Source: Candidatus Eiseniibacteriota bacterium
GTDB lineage: Bacteria > Eisenbacteria > RBG-16-71-46
DNA: 64,000 bases
Assembly: GCA_016215625.1 (NCBI GenBank)
Contig: JACRIW010000058.1
Coordinates: 96,252 to 160,251 of the forward strand
Reading direction: 5' to 3'
Shown: piece by piece, positions 55,561 to 64,000 of the stretch
Numbering within the stretch: position 1 is the first letter of the stretch
How the letters are laid out: every line of letters begins with the position of its first letter
Notes under the pieces: generated by a model
Database searches by the model: none
What the model saw: only the letters and a program-made list of their open reading frames with translations
Told to the model about the DNA's origin: nothing
Position numbers and translations under genes: made by a program

Positions 55561-57074
55561 TCCGGCTGGGCGAGACGAGGCTTTCCCTCGACGACGTGGT
55601 GAAGGTGGCGCGCGGCGAAGCGCGCCTCGAGATCGCACCCGAAGCGCTCGTGCGCATGCGCGCGAGCCGCGCCGTGGTGGATCGCGCGGTGAGCGAGGGG
55701 CGCGTGGTGTACGGCGTGACGACGGGCTTCGGCGAGCTCAAGGACCGCCGCATTCCGCCCGAGGACACGCGCGCGCTGCAGCTGAACCTGCTGCGCTCGC
55801 ACAGTGCGGGTGTCGGGCCCGCGGCGACGCGCGAGGTCGTGCGCGCGATGCTGCTGCTGCGCGCGAACTCGCTCGCGCAGGGCCGCTCGGGCGTCCGGGC
55901 CGAGATCGTCGAGTTCCTGATCGCGATGCTCGACCGCCAGGTGACGCCCGTCGTGCCGCTGCAGGGATCGGTCGGCGCCTCGGGCGACCTCGCGCCACTC
56001 GCGCACCTCGCGTGCGTGATGGTGGGCGAGGGCGAAGCGTGGCTCGGCGACCAGCGCATGCCGGCGGGGCTCGCGCTCCGCGGCGCGGGGCTGCAGCCGC
56101 TCACCCTCGAGGCGAAGGAGGGGCTCGCGCTCATCAACGGCACGCAGTTCTCGACGGCGCTCGCCGCGCTCGCATGCGCCGACGCGCAGAGCGTGTGGGA
56201 GGCGGCGCTCGCCGCCGCGGCGCTCAGCACCGAAGTGCTGCTCGGCAGCTTCACGCCCGCGCGCGAGGACGTGCAGTCGCTGCGCCCTTACGCGGGCGCG
56301 CTCGAGGCCGCGCGCCGGCTGCGCGCGTACTCGGAGGGCAGTGCGATCGTGGCGAGCCACGCGAACTGCGGCCGCGTGCAGGACGCCTACAGCCTGCGCT
56401 GCGTGCCCAACGTGATGGGCGCGTCGTGGGACGCGATCGTGCACGTCGAGTCGCAGCTCGAGATCGAGCTGAACAGCGTGAACGACAACCCGCTCATCTT
56501 CGCGGAGGGGGACGAGGCGATATCGGCCGGACTCTTCCACGCGCAGCCCGTCGCGCTCGCCGCGGACTACCTCAAGATCGCGGTCGCCGAGATCGCGTCG
56601 ATCTCCGAGCGCCGCATCGACCGGCTCATCGATCCGCGCGTGTCCGAACTGCCCGCGTGCCTCGCGGAGAATCCGGGGCTCGAGTCGGGCTACATGATCG
56701 CGCAGTACACCGCGGCCTCGCTCGTGTCCGAGAACAAGTCGCTCGCGCACCCGGCGAGCGTGGATTCCATTCCGACCGGCGCGGGCATCGAGGATCACGT
56801 GAGCATGGCGCCCATCGCGGGCCGTCACGCGCGCCGGATCGTCGAGAACGCCGCGAACGTCGTCGCGCTCGAGCTGCTGTGCGGCTGCCGCGCGCTCGAG
56901 TTCCGCCGGCCGCTGCGCGCGGGCGCGGGCAGCGAGATGCTCTACGGGCAGGTGCGGCGCATCGCCGCGGCGCCCGAGGGCGACCGCCCGATCTCGGGAC
57001 CGTGCGAAGCGGTCGCGCGCTGGGTGCTCTCGGGCGCGCCCGTGAAGCTCGCCGAGGAGGTGCTCGAGTCATGA
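55557..57074 (+). CDS. hutH: Histidine ammonia-lyase
   Basis: 505 residues (Pseudomonas enzyme about 510). The GTG at 55557 follows GGGAGG and overlaps the dinG stop. It removes ammonia from histidine to form urocanate, the first step of histidine use. The MIO cofactor is made from Ala141-Ser142-Gly143 in [14 protein letters not shown]. Other family marks: [39 protein letters not shown], and [17 protein letters not shown]. Complete and apparently active. It is coupled to hutU by an ATGA overlap. Confidence 0.96.
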   Translation: MIRLGETRLSLDDVVKVARGEARLEIAPEALVRMRASRAVVDRAVSEGRVVYGVTTGFGELKDRRIPPEDTRALQLNLLRSHSAGVGPAATREVVRAMLLLRANSLAQGRSGVRAEIVEFLIAMLDRQVTPVVPLQGSVGASGDLAPLAHLACVMVGEGEAWLGDQRMPAGLALRGAGLQPLTLEAKEGLALINGTQFSTALAALACADAQSVWEAALAAAALSTEVLLGSFTPAREDVQSLRPYAGALEAARRLRAYSEGSAIVASHANCGRVQDAYSLRCVPNVMGASWDAIVHVESQLEIELNSVNDNPLIFAEGDEAISAGLFHAQPVALAADYLKIAVAEIASISERRIDRLIDPRVSELPACLAENPGLESGYMIAQYTAASLVSENKSLAHPASVDSIPTGAGIEDHVSMAPIAGRHARRIVENAANVVALELLCGCRALEFRRPLRAGAGSEMLYGQVRRIAAAPEGDRPISGPCEAVARWVLSGAPVKLAEEVLES

Positions 57075-58753
57075 CCACCGCGACCACCGCGGCCGGAGCC
57101 CGCGTCGTGCGCGCGCCGCGCGGCACGGAGCTGAGCTGCAAGGGCTGGGTGCAGGAAGCCGCGCTGCGCATGCTGATGAACAACCTCGATCCGGACGTGG
57201 CCGAACGCCCGGCGGATCTCGTCGTGTACGGCGGCACCGGCAAGGCCGCGCGCAACTGGGAGGCGTTCGACCGGATCGTGGCCGCGCTGCGCGCGCTCGA
57301 GACCGACGAGACGCTGCTCGTGCAGTCGGGCAAGCCGGTCGGCGTCTTCCGGACGCACGCCGACGCGCCGCGCGTGCTGATCGCGAACTCGAACCTCGTG
57401 CCGAAGTGGGGCACGTGGGAACACTTCCGCGACCTCGAGGCGAAGGGCCTGATGATGTACGGGCAGATGACCGCGGGCTCGTGGATCTACATCGGCTCGC
57501 AGGGCATCGTGCAGGGCACGTTCGAGACGTTCGCCGAGTGCGCGTCGCAGCACTTCGGCGGCACGCTCGCGGGCCGGCTCGTGCTGACCGCCGGACTCGG
57601 CGGCATGGGCGGCGCGCAGCCGCTCGCCGCCACCATGAACGGCGCCGTGTGCCTCGGGATCGAAGTCGATCCGTGGCGCGCGCAGCGCCGCATCGAGACC
57701 GGCTACTGCGACAAGCTCACACACTCGCTCGACGAGGCGCTCGCGTGGTGCCGCGAGGCGATGGCCGCGAAGCGGCCGCTCTCCGTCGCGCTCGTCGGCA
57801 ACGCCGCCGAGGTGATCCCGCAGCTCGTCGAGCGCGGCGTCGTCCCCGACGTCGCGACCGACCAGACCTCCGCGCACGATCCGCTGACGGGCTACGTGCC
57901 CGCGGGGCTGTCGCTCGAACAGGCGGCGGCGCTGCGCGCGTCGGACCAGGACGAGATGGTGCGCCTCGCGCGCGCGAGCATGGCCGTGCACGTGCGTGCG
58001 CTGCTCGCGATGAAGGCGAAGGGCACCGTGCTGTTCGACTACGGCAACAACCTGCGCGGCGAAGCGGTGAAGGGCGGCGTGCCGGAGTCCGAGGCGTTCT
58101 CGTACCCGGGCTTCGTGCCCGCGTACATCCGTCCGCTCTTCTGCGTGGGCAAGGGGCCGTTCCGCTGGGCGGCGCTGTCGGGCGATCCCGACGACATCCG
58201 CGTCACCGACGAAGCGGCGCTCGCCGAGTTTCCCGACGACGCGCGGCTCGCGCGCTGGATCCCGCTCGCGCGGAAGCACATCCACTTCCAGGGGCTGCCC
58301 GCGCGCATCTGCTGGCTCGGCTACGGCGAGCGTCACCGGCTCGGGCTGCGCTTCAACCAGCTCGTGCGCGAAGGCAAGCTGAAGGCCCCGATCGTCATCG
58401 GGCGCGACCATCTCGACACGGGCTCGGTCGCCTCGCCGTACCGCGAGACCGAAGCCATGCGCGACGGCTCCGACGCCGTCGCCGACTGGCCGCTGCTCAA
58501 CGCCATGCTCAACGTGGCGAGCGGCGCGTCGTGGGTGAGCCTGCACCACGGCGGCGGCGTGGGGATCGGCAACTCGATCCACTCCGGCCAGGTGATCGTG
58601 TGCGACGGCAGCGCCGAGGCCGACGCGCGCATCCGCCGCGTGCTCACGAACGATCCCGGAACCGGCGTGATGCGTCACGCCGACGCGGGCTACCCCGAAG
58701 CGATCGCGCACGCGAGGAAGACGAACATGAACCTGCCGGGCGTGACCACATGA
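57071..58753 (+). CDS. hutU: Urocanate hydratase
   Basis: 560 residues (typical 555-560) from the ATG at 57071. It hydrates urocanate to imidazolonepropionate using tightly bound NAD as an electrophile. The family hallmarks are present: the opening [36 protein letters not shown], the glycine-rich NAD region [18 protein letters not shown], the [14 protein letters not shown] segment, and the C-terminal [15 protein letters not shown]. The stop overlaps the hutI start. Confidence 0.97.
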   Translation: MTTATTAAGARVVRAPRGTELSCKGWVQEAALRMLMNNLDPDVAERPADLVVYGGTGKAARNWEAFDRIVAALRALETDETLLVQSGKPVGVFRTHADAPRVLIANSNLVPKWGTWEHFRDLEAKGLMMYGQMTAGSWIYIGSQGIVQGTFETFAECASQHFGGTLAGRLVLTAGLGGMGGAQPLAATMNGAVCLGIEVDPWRAQRRIETGYCDKLTHSLDEALAWCREAMAAKRPLSVALVGNAAEVIPQLVERGVVPDVATDQTSAHDPLTGYVPAGLSLEQAAALRASDQDEMVRLARASMAVHVRALLAMKAKGTVLFDYGNNLRGEAVKGGVPESEAFSYPGFVPAYIRPLFCVGKGPFRWAALSGDPDDIRVTDEAALAEFPDDARLARWIPLARKHIHFQGLPARICWLGYGERHRLGLRFNQLVREGKLKAPIVIGRDHLDTGSVASPYRETEAMRDGSDAVADWPLLNAMLNVASGASWVSLHHGGGVGIGNSIHSGQVIVCDGSAEADARIRRVLTNDPGTGVMRHADAGYPEAIAHARKTNMNLPGVTT

Positions 58754-60045
58754 CCTACTGGGCGGCGAACGATCCTTCGAGCAAGCCCGTCGCGGGGCGC
58801 AGCGCGTACCTGATCCTGCACAACACCTCCGAAGTCGTGACGCCGGACGCCGAGGGGCGCGCCGTGCTGCGCTACCCGAAGGGCGCCGTCGTGTTCCGCG
58901 ACGGCCGCGTGCTCGAGGTGGGGCCGGTCGGCGAACTGACGCGCCGGCACCCGGACGCGCGGCCGCTGAACGCGAACGGCAAGCTCGTGACGCCGGGACT
59001 CGTGGACTGCCACACGCACATGATCTTCGGGGGCAACCGCGCGACCGAGTTCCAGATGAAGCTCGCGGGCAAGCCGTACGCCGAGATCGCGAAGGCCGGA
59101 GGAGGCATCCGCTCGACGGTCGCCGCGACGAGCGCGGTGAAGGACGAAGTGCTCGAGAAGGTGCTCGCGAACCGTCTCGAACGCTGGCGTGCGAACGGCT
59201 GCACGACGGTCGAGGTGAAGAGCGGCTACGGGCTCAAGCCGTCGCGCGAACTGCGGCTGCTCGAACTCATGGGCGGCGCCGCGATCCGCGTGCCCGTGCG
59301 CGTGCACCGCACCGCGCTGCTGCTGCACGCGCTGCCCGAGGAGTTCGAGGGCAGGCGCGAGGAGTACGTCGAGGAAGTGCGCACGTCGGTGCTGACCGAG
59401 ATCCACCGCCGCGGCATGGCGGGCGCGATCGACGTGTTCTGCGATCCCGTCGCGTTCACGGTCGAGGAGTGCCGCGCCGTGCTCACGCGCGCGGTCGAGC
59501 TCGGCTTCCCGGTCAAGCTGCACGCCGAGCAGATGGCGCGCTTCGGTGGCGCGAAGCTCGCCGCCGAACTGGGCGCGCGCAGCGCCGACCACCTCGAGAG
59601 CGCGAGCGACGAGGACTGGAAGATGCTCGCGGACGCCGGCACGGTCGGCGTGCTGCTGCCCGCCGCGGCGCTGACGCTGCGGCAGAAGCTGCCCGAGGCG
59701 GCGATGATCCGCGCGAGCGGCGCGCGCTTCGCGATCGCGACCGACTTCAATCCGGGCACCGCGCCCGCGCAGAGCCTCATGGAGTGCGCCGCACTCGCCG
59801 CGCGGCTGTGCGGCTTCACCGCCGAGGACGTGCTGCTCGCGGTCACCTGGAACGCCGCGAAGGCGCTCGGCGCGGAGGCCGAGGTCGGGCACCTGACGCC
59901 CGGCGCGTGGGGCGACGCGGTGATGTGGGAGTGCGAGTCGCTCGAGGAGTTGCCCTACTGGATGCCGGCCGTGCGCCCGGACACCGTGTTCATGCGCGGC
60001 GCCGACCTCGCGCTGCCGTCGGTCGAGCGGAGAGTGTGGCCCTGA
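58750..60045 (+). CDS. hutI: Imidazolonepropionase
   Basis: 431 residues from the ATG at 58750. An amidohydrolase that opens imidazolonepropionate to N-formimino-glutamate. [19 protein letters not shown] carries metal ligands His88 and His90, and [40 protein letters not shown] and [10 protein letters not shown] hold the remaining metal and catalytic residues in the usual order. The N-terminus is slightly longer than usual. It is the last gene of the run before a hairpin terminator. Confidence 0.95.
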   Translation: MTYWAANDPSSKPVAGRSAYLILHNTSEVVTPDAEGRAVLRYPKGAVVFRDGRVLEVGPVGELTRRHPDARPLNANGKLVTPGLVDCHTHMIFGGNRATEFQMKLAGKPYAEIAKAGGGIRSTVAATSAVKDEVLEKVLANRLERWRANGCTTVEVKSGYGLKPSRELRLLELMGGAAIRVPVRVHRTALLLHALPEEFEGRREEYVEEVRTSVLTEIHRRGMAGAIDVFCDPVAFTVEECRAVLTRAVELGFPVKLHAEQMARFGGAKLAAELGARSADHLESASDEDWKMLADAGTVGVLLPAAALTLRQKLPEAAMIRASGARFAIATDFNPGTAPAQSLMECAALAARLCGFTAEDVLLAVTWNAAKALGAEAEVGHLTPGAWGDAVMWECESLEELPYWMPAVRPDTVFMRGADLALPSVERRVWP

Positions 60046-60077
60046 GCGGGAACGCCGCAGGGCGAACGATGCGCGAA

Positions 60078-60103
60078 CGAGGATGCCCCGGCGGGCATCC
60101 TCG
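60078..60103 (+). terminator. Hairpin terminator after hutI
   Basis: CGAGGATGCCC pairs perfectly with GGGCATCCTCG over a four-base loop, followed by CTTCGTTTCC. It lies 33 bases after the hutI stop and separates the hut genes from ftcD, which therefore probably has its own promoter (a TAGCAT box lies at 60159). Confidence 0.72.
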
Positions 60104-60227
60104 CTTCGTTTCCGGCGGCGCGCGCCGCGCCCGCGTGGAGCGCTTCGCGCCGCTCGGGTAGCATGCGGCGCGTTCCGTCCGCCGCACTCTTCGCACGCCA
60201 CCGTCACTCTCGTCCGGAGTGTTCCGC

Positions 60228-61760
60228 ATGTCCCGCATCGTCGAATGCGTTCCGAACTTTTCCGAAGGCCGCCGCCGTGAAGTCGTGGACCAGATCCTGA
60301 GCGCGATCGCCGCCGTGCCGGGCGTGACGCTGCTCGACTCGGAGATGGATCCCGACCACAACCGCTCTGTCGTGACGTTCGCGGGCGAGCCCGAGCCGGT
60401 CATGGAAGCGGCCTTCCGCGCGGTGCAGTGCGCGTCGACGCTCATCGACCTGAACCACCACTCCGGCCAGCACCCGCGCATGGGCGCGACCGACGTCGTG
60501 CCGTTCGTGCCGGTCGAGAACGTGACGCTCGACGACTGCGCCGAGATGGCGCGCGTCGTGGCGAAGCGCATCGGGGAAGAGCTGAGCATCCCGACGTTCC
60601 TCTACGAGGCCGCGGCGAGCACGAGCGCGCGCACGAGCCTCGCCGACGTGCGGCGCGGCGAGTTCGAGGGGCTGCGCGAGGCGATCGGCACCGACCCCGC
60701 GCGCAAGCCGGACTTCGGGCCCCAGAAGATCCACGCGACCGCCGGCGCGACGGCCGTGGGCGCGCGGCGCTTCCTCGTGGCGTTCAACGCCAACCTCAAC
60801 ACGGCGGACGTGCGCATCGCGAAAGCGGTCGCGGCCTCGATCCGCGAGCAGAGCGGCGGGCTCAAGAACGTCCGCGCGCTCGGCTTCTCGATCGAGGGCG
60901 GTCGCCGCGCCCAGATCAGCATGAACCTCGTGAACGTCGAGGCGACGCCGATCCACCGCGTGCTGGCGCTCGTGCGCGCCGAGGCCGCGCGCCACGGCGC
61001 CGCGATCTCCGGCTGCGAGGTGGTGGGACTCGTGCCCGAGGCGGCCATGCTCGACGCCGCCGAGCACGCGATGCAGCTCGAAGGCTTCAAGCGCGACCAG
61101 GTGCTCGAACTGCGCCTCAAGCAGCCGCCGCTCACCGAGGCGGTGCCGATCTCGACCTTCTTCGACCAGGTCGCCGGTCCGACCGCCACGCCGGGCGGAG
61201 GCACGGTCGCGGCGTTCGTGGGCTCGCTCGCCGCGTGCCTCGCGACCATGGTGGCCAACCTGACGATCGGCAAGAAGAAGTACGCCGTGGCCGAAGGCGC
61301 CATGACCGACCTCAAGCGCGAGGCCGCCGAACTGCGCCGCGACCTGCTGGCCCTCGGCCGGCGGGACAGCGAGGCGTTCGACCAGGTGCTCAAGGCCCGC
61401 AAGCTGCCGCAGGCCACTCCGGGCGAGCAGGCGGAGCGGGAGGCGGCCATGCGGGCCGCCGACCTGACGGCCTCACGCGTGCCGGTCGAGACCGCCCGGG
61501 CCTGCGCGAAGGTCGCCGCCCTCGCCGCGGTCGCTGCACGGAAGGGCAACACGAACGCCGTGACCGACGCGGGGGTCGCGGGGCTGCTCGCCGAGGCCGC
61601 CGGGCAGGGCGCCATCCTCAACGTGGAAATCAACCTGAAGTCCCTTGCCGACGGCGCCGATAAGCAAGCCGTGGCAGCGGACCTCGAGTCGGTGCGCACC
61701 GCCCTGCAGGCGGCGGCGGCGCAGTGCCGGGAGGCCGTGAGTGCAGCCATGAACGCTTGA
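60228..61760 (+). CDS. ftcD: Bifunctional glutamate formimidoyltransferase / formimidoyl-THF cyclodeaminase
   Basis: 510 residues from the ATG at 60228, with CGGAG eight bases upstream. Residues 1-300 are the formimidoyltransferase: IVECVPNFSEGRR at the start, DHNRSVVTFAG, and HHSGQHPRMGATD with His82 at the position of the catalytic His of the mammalian enzyme. Residues about 300-510 are the cyclodeaminase (TATPGGGTVAAFVGSLAACL, then KKKYA). Together they move the formimino group from formiminoglutamate to tetrahydrofolate and release ammonia, giving methenyl-THF. This finishes the histidine pathway of hutHUI without HutE/HutG-type hydrolases, which are not seen here. The fused form is the animal-type arrangement and occurs in various bacteria. 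Confidence 0.94.
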   Translation: MSRIVECVPNFSEGRRREVVDQILSAIAAVPGVTLLDSEMDPDHNRSVVTFAGEPEPVMEAAFRAVQCASTLIDLNHHSGQHPRMGATDVVPFVPVENVTLDDCAEMARVVAKRIGEELSIPTFLYEAAASTSARTSLADVRRGEFEGLREAIGTDPARKPDFGPQKIHATAGATAVGARRFLVAFNANLNTADVRIAKAVAASIREQSGGLKNVRALGFSIEGGRRAQISMNLVNVEATPIHRVLALVRAEAARHGAAISGCEVVGLVPEAAMLDAAEHAMQLEGFKRDQVLELRLKQPPLTEAVPISTFFDQVAGPTATPGGGTVAAFVGSLAACLATMVANLTIGKKKYAVAEGAMTDLKREAAELRRDLLALGRRDSEAFDQVLKARKLPQATPGEQAEREAAMRAADLTASRVPVETARACAKVAALAAVAARKGNTNAVTDAGVAGLLAEAAGQGAILNVEINLKSLADGADKQAVAADLESVRTALQAAAAQCREAVSAAMNA

Positions 61761-61813
61761 TCAGGGACAGACCTTTGCCGGCCTGAGGGGCACGCCGGGG
61801 AGAGCCAGCCAAC

Positions 61814-64000
61814 TTGGAAAAGGCGATCGACATCAAGCGTCGGGCACAGCGCTGCATCCAGAACGGCGATCTGGAAGGCGCGCTCACCGAATACGAGAAG
61901 CTCGTCGGCGGTGAAGAGTCCGACCCCTACAACTTCGTGCTCCTCGCGGACCTCCTGTACAAGAAGGGGGACCAGACCGGCGCCGCAGAGCGCTACCTGT
62001 CCGCGGTGGCGGCGTACGAGAAGTCGTCGCTGTTCAAGAACGCGATCGCCGTCTGCAAGAAGATGCTGCGCCTGTCGCTGTCGCCCGCGAAGGTGCTGAA
62101 CTCGCTCGCGCAGCTCCACCTGCTCGACGGGCTCGCCGGCGAGGCCGCGCTGTACTACGTGCAGTACGCCGAGCACATGGTGCGTTCGAGCGCGCCCGCC
62201 GAGGCGGCCGAAGCGCTCCGCAAGGCGTTCGACGCATGCCAGGACAACCTCAAGGTGCTCGAGCAGCTCTCCGAGGCATGGCTGCTCGCGGGCGAGAATC
62301 CCCGCGCCGCCGCGGTCATGCTCGAAGCCGCCGCGCACTACCGTTCCCGCAACCAGGAGAGCGACGCCGTGCGCTGCACCCTGCGCGCGAGCCAGCTCGA
62401 CCCGACCGTGACGTCCCCGAGCATCGCCGTGCCCGAGGGCGACGCAGCCGTCGCGGCCGAGGCGAGCGTCGCGCCCGCCGCGGCCGTGCCATTCCTCGAG
62501 CCCGGCCAGACGCCGCGCCTGCCGTCCGTGCTCGAGATCGAGCCGCGCGCCGCCGCCCCCGAGGTCCCGCCCGCGAGCGGCACGCTCGAGGTCGAGCACA
62601 CGGCACGCGGGACTTCGAGTGCCGACGTCACGGCGCACGGTGCGCCCGAGGGCTTCGACTCCGGCCGTCACGGCTTCGAGTTCGGCGCCACGGCGAGCCG
62701 TACCGAGACGCCCGAGCCCGAGAGCGCTTCGTCCCCGGACGACTTCGCCGTCACCGAATCCGAAGTCTCCGCGACGTTCGGCGCCATTTCGCTGAGCGGC
62801 GCGGAGCTTTCCACTCCCGAACCGCTGCGCCTGAAGGAAGACGACGCTCCCGTGGTGGATCTCGATGCGGTCGAGACCGAGGCGGTCGACGCCATCGGTG
62901 ACGCCGGTGACGCGCCGTCGGTGTACGAGATCGGCGCCGAGGAAGCCGAGCCCGCCGGTGTGTACGAGATCGATGCGGACGAGTCGATCGAGGCCGCGGT
63001 CGAGTCCGTGTACGAGATCGCCGCCGAAGACGCCGAGCCGGCGATTGCGGCGGAAGCCGGCGCACCGGTCCAGCCCGTGTACGAGATCACCATCGACGAG
63101 ACCCCGATCGCTGCCGCCGCTCCGGTCGAGCGCGAGGTGGAGGAGCCCGTCTACGAGATCTCCGAGGATGCCGAGCCCGTGATGCTCGAGACCCCCGAGA
63201 AGCCCGGGCTCGCGTTCACGACCTCCGAGAGCGCGCCGTCGGTGCACACGCCGACGCCGCTCGAGCACGTCGAAGCGCTGCTCACGCTCGCGCAGGACCA
63301 GTTCCGGTCCGGCGATCGCGACCTCGCGACCGGCACGCTGGCGGAAGCCGCGCGCGCCTACGAGTCGCTCGGCCGCCTCGACAGCGCCGCGACGATCTAC
63401 CGCAGCCTCGGACGCGGCGCGCAGGCGACGCCGGTGCTCATGGAAGCGTGGCTCGCGAACTGCGAACGCCGCGGCGACGCGCAGGAAGCCGCGCAGGTGT
63501 CGTGCGAACTCGGCGACCGTGCGCTCAACGACGGCGACGAGGCGACCGCGCTCGGCTGGTTCGAACGTGCGCTGCGCTTCGACGCCTCGAACGAAATGGC
63601 CCGCCGCCGCGTGCAGCGGCTGTCGGGCGCCCCGGGCGGCACGCCCGAGGGCGGCGTCGTGGTCGCCTCGGCGACCCCGGCGAGCGAGCAGGCACCCTCG
63701 GCGACCGCGAACAGCGCGGCCGGAACGCCTCCCATGGAGTCGGGACGTGTCGAGGTGGCGGTCGGCCGTGCGGAGGCCGTGTCCTTCGACCTGGCGGGCC
63801 TGCTGTCGGAGTTCCAGAAGGGCGTGGCCGCGCAACTGGCCGGGGACTCGCAGAGCCATTACGATTTGGGCATGACCTATCGCGAGATGGGCCTGCTCGA
63901 TCAGGCCATCGAATCCTTCCGCGTCGCGCAGGATGATCCACGCCTCGCGCCGCGCGCTCTCGAAATGGCCGGGCGCTGCCTGGCCGACCAGGGACGGCAC
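61814..64000 (+). CDS. Long TPR protein with acidic VYEI-repeat linker (truncated at window end)
   Basis: At least 729 residues; the stop is outside the window, so it is missing from the track. The start is a TTG at 61814 (LEKAIDIKRRAQRCIQNGDL), 11 bases after GGGGAG. Residues about 1-195 are helical TPR-type repeats (LEGALTEYEKLVGGE, YNFVLLADLLYKKGDQTGAAERYL). Residues about 200-470 are an acidic Ala/Pro/Glu-rich linker with five VYEI motifs. TPR repeats resume from about 480 (LEHVEALLTLAQDQFRSGD...), and the end SHYDLGMTYREMGLLDQAIESF matches a common TPR unit of delta-proteobacterial and FCB-group proteins. No signal peptide, so probably cytosolic scaffolding. The antisense 1132-residue ORF over the same region is a shadow. 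Confidence 0.75.
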   Translation, partial: MEKAIDIKRRAQRCIQNGDLEGALTEYEKLVGGEESDPYNFVLLADLLYKKGDQTGAAERYLSAVAAYEKSSLFKNAIAVCKKMLRLSLSPAKVLNSLAQLHLLDGLAGEAALYYVQYAEHMVRSSAPAEAAEALRKAFDACQDNLKVLEQLSEAWLLAGENPRAAAVMLEAAAHYRSRNQESDAVRCTLRASQLDPTVTSPSIAVPEGDAAVAAEASVAPAAAVPFLEPGQTPRLPSVLEIEPRAAAPEVPPASGTLEVEHTARGTSSADVTAHGAPEGFDSGRHGFEFGATASRTETPEPESASSPDDFAVTESEVSATFGAISLSGAELSTPEPLRLKEDDAPVVDLDAVETEAVDAIGDAGDAPSVYEIGAEEAEPAGVYEIDADESIEAAVESVYEIAAEDAEPAIAAEAGAPVQPVYEITIDETPIAAAAPVEREVEEPVYEISEDAEPVMLETPEKPGLAFTTSESAPSVHTPTPLEHVEALLTLAQDQFRSGDRDLATGTLAEAARAYESLGRLDSAATIYRSLGRGAQATPVLMEAWLANCERRGDAQEAAQVSCELGDRALNDGDEATALGWFERALRFDASNEMARRRVQRLSGAPGGTPEGGVVVASATPASEQAPSATANSAAGTPPMESGRVEVAVGRAEAVSFDLAGLLSEFQKGVAAQLAGDSQSHYDLGMTYREMGLLDQAIESFRVAQDDPRLAPRALEMAGRCLADQGRH
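62921..63160 (+). repeat. Five VYEI short linear motifs in the TPR protein linker
   Basis: GTG/GTC-TAC-GAG-ATC codons recur at 62921, 62960, 63008, 63077 and 63149, coding PSVYEIG, AGVYEID, ESVYEIA, QPVYEIT and EPVYEIS. Spacing is 13, 16, 23 and 24 residues, so they are not an exact tandem. The surrounding linker is strongly acidic. Confidence 0.85.

Noticed and set aside
60602-64000. 1132-residue minus-strand ORF running off the window
   Set aside because: It overlaps both ftcD and the TPR gene on the other strand, and its composition (Arg/Gly/His-rich) is that of an antisense frame.

Overview
The window is chromosomal DNA of very high GC content (about 70 percent by eye, not computed) from a Gram-negative bacterium. 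No rRNA, plasmid, phage, insertion sequence or CRISPR signal is visible. Six secreted proteins end in a FlgD-like immunoglobulin fold of the kind used as a type IX secretion (Por) sorting domain, and a C25 gingipain/PorU-type peptidase lies next to a PorV-family barrel. Together with FG-GAP repeat proteins and the GC content, this suggests an uncultured FCB-group or related lineage (Candidatus Eisenbacteria-like is my best guess). The taxonomic call is inference.

Left part (1-12.7 kb): a truncated FG-GAP secreted protein on the minus strand; a relic of an alpha/beta hydrolase that overlaps the start of a secreted GH2-like glycosidase; a small coiled-coil exported protein coupled to a 1510-residue secreted HEYGH metallopeptidase-like protein; a cytoplasmic DUF900-type hydrolase; a PepSY-type membrane protein; a TPR protein with a DUF2723-like signature; and a SET-domain methyltransferase.

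Middle part (12.7-36.4 kb): pntAB (proton-translocating transhydrogenase); a secreted protein with a sorting domain; a triple-domain fusion (AmgK-like kinase, RapZ C-terminal domain, MurU-like nucleotidyltransferase) that probably serves amino-sugar or cell-wall recycling; a five-bladed-propeller glycosidase; an EamA exporter; tRNA-Glu with its own promoter; an ExeA-type ATPase fused to a SPOR domain; pyrE; a subtilisin-like protease with a sorting domain; a fibronectin-type lipoprotein; an M23 peptidase; and the conserved dnaE-accA pair.

Right part (36.4-64 kb): a clear sigma70-type promoter precedes a Trm112-like gene, followed by an almost unbroken plus-strand run of about 24 kb. First come envelope and secretion genes: PorU-like C25 peptidase, PorV-like barrel, M6 metalloprotease, two related small exported proteins, an NHL propeller, a large predicted outer-membrane barrel with SprA-like motifs, and a TamA/BamA-like Omp85 protein. 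The run continues through a DinG/XPD-type Fe-S helicase into the histidine utilisation genes hutH-hutU-hutI with start/stop overlaps, and ends at a hairpin terminator. A bifunctional FtcD (formiminotransferase-cyclodeaminase) follows and completes histidine degradation through formiminoglutamate to the tetrahydrofolate pool. The window ends inside a long TPR protein with repeated VYEI motifs.

Most long ORFs in the supplied track are antisense shadows caused by high GC content and were left out. Starts were re-chosen from Shine-Dalgarno sequences, signal peptides and homology, so many differ from the track.
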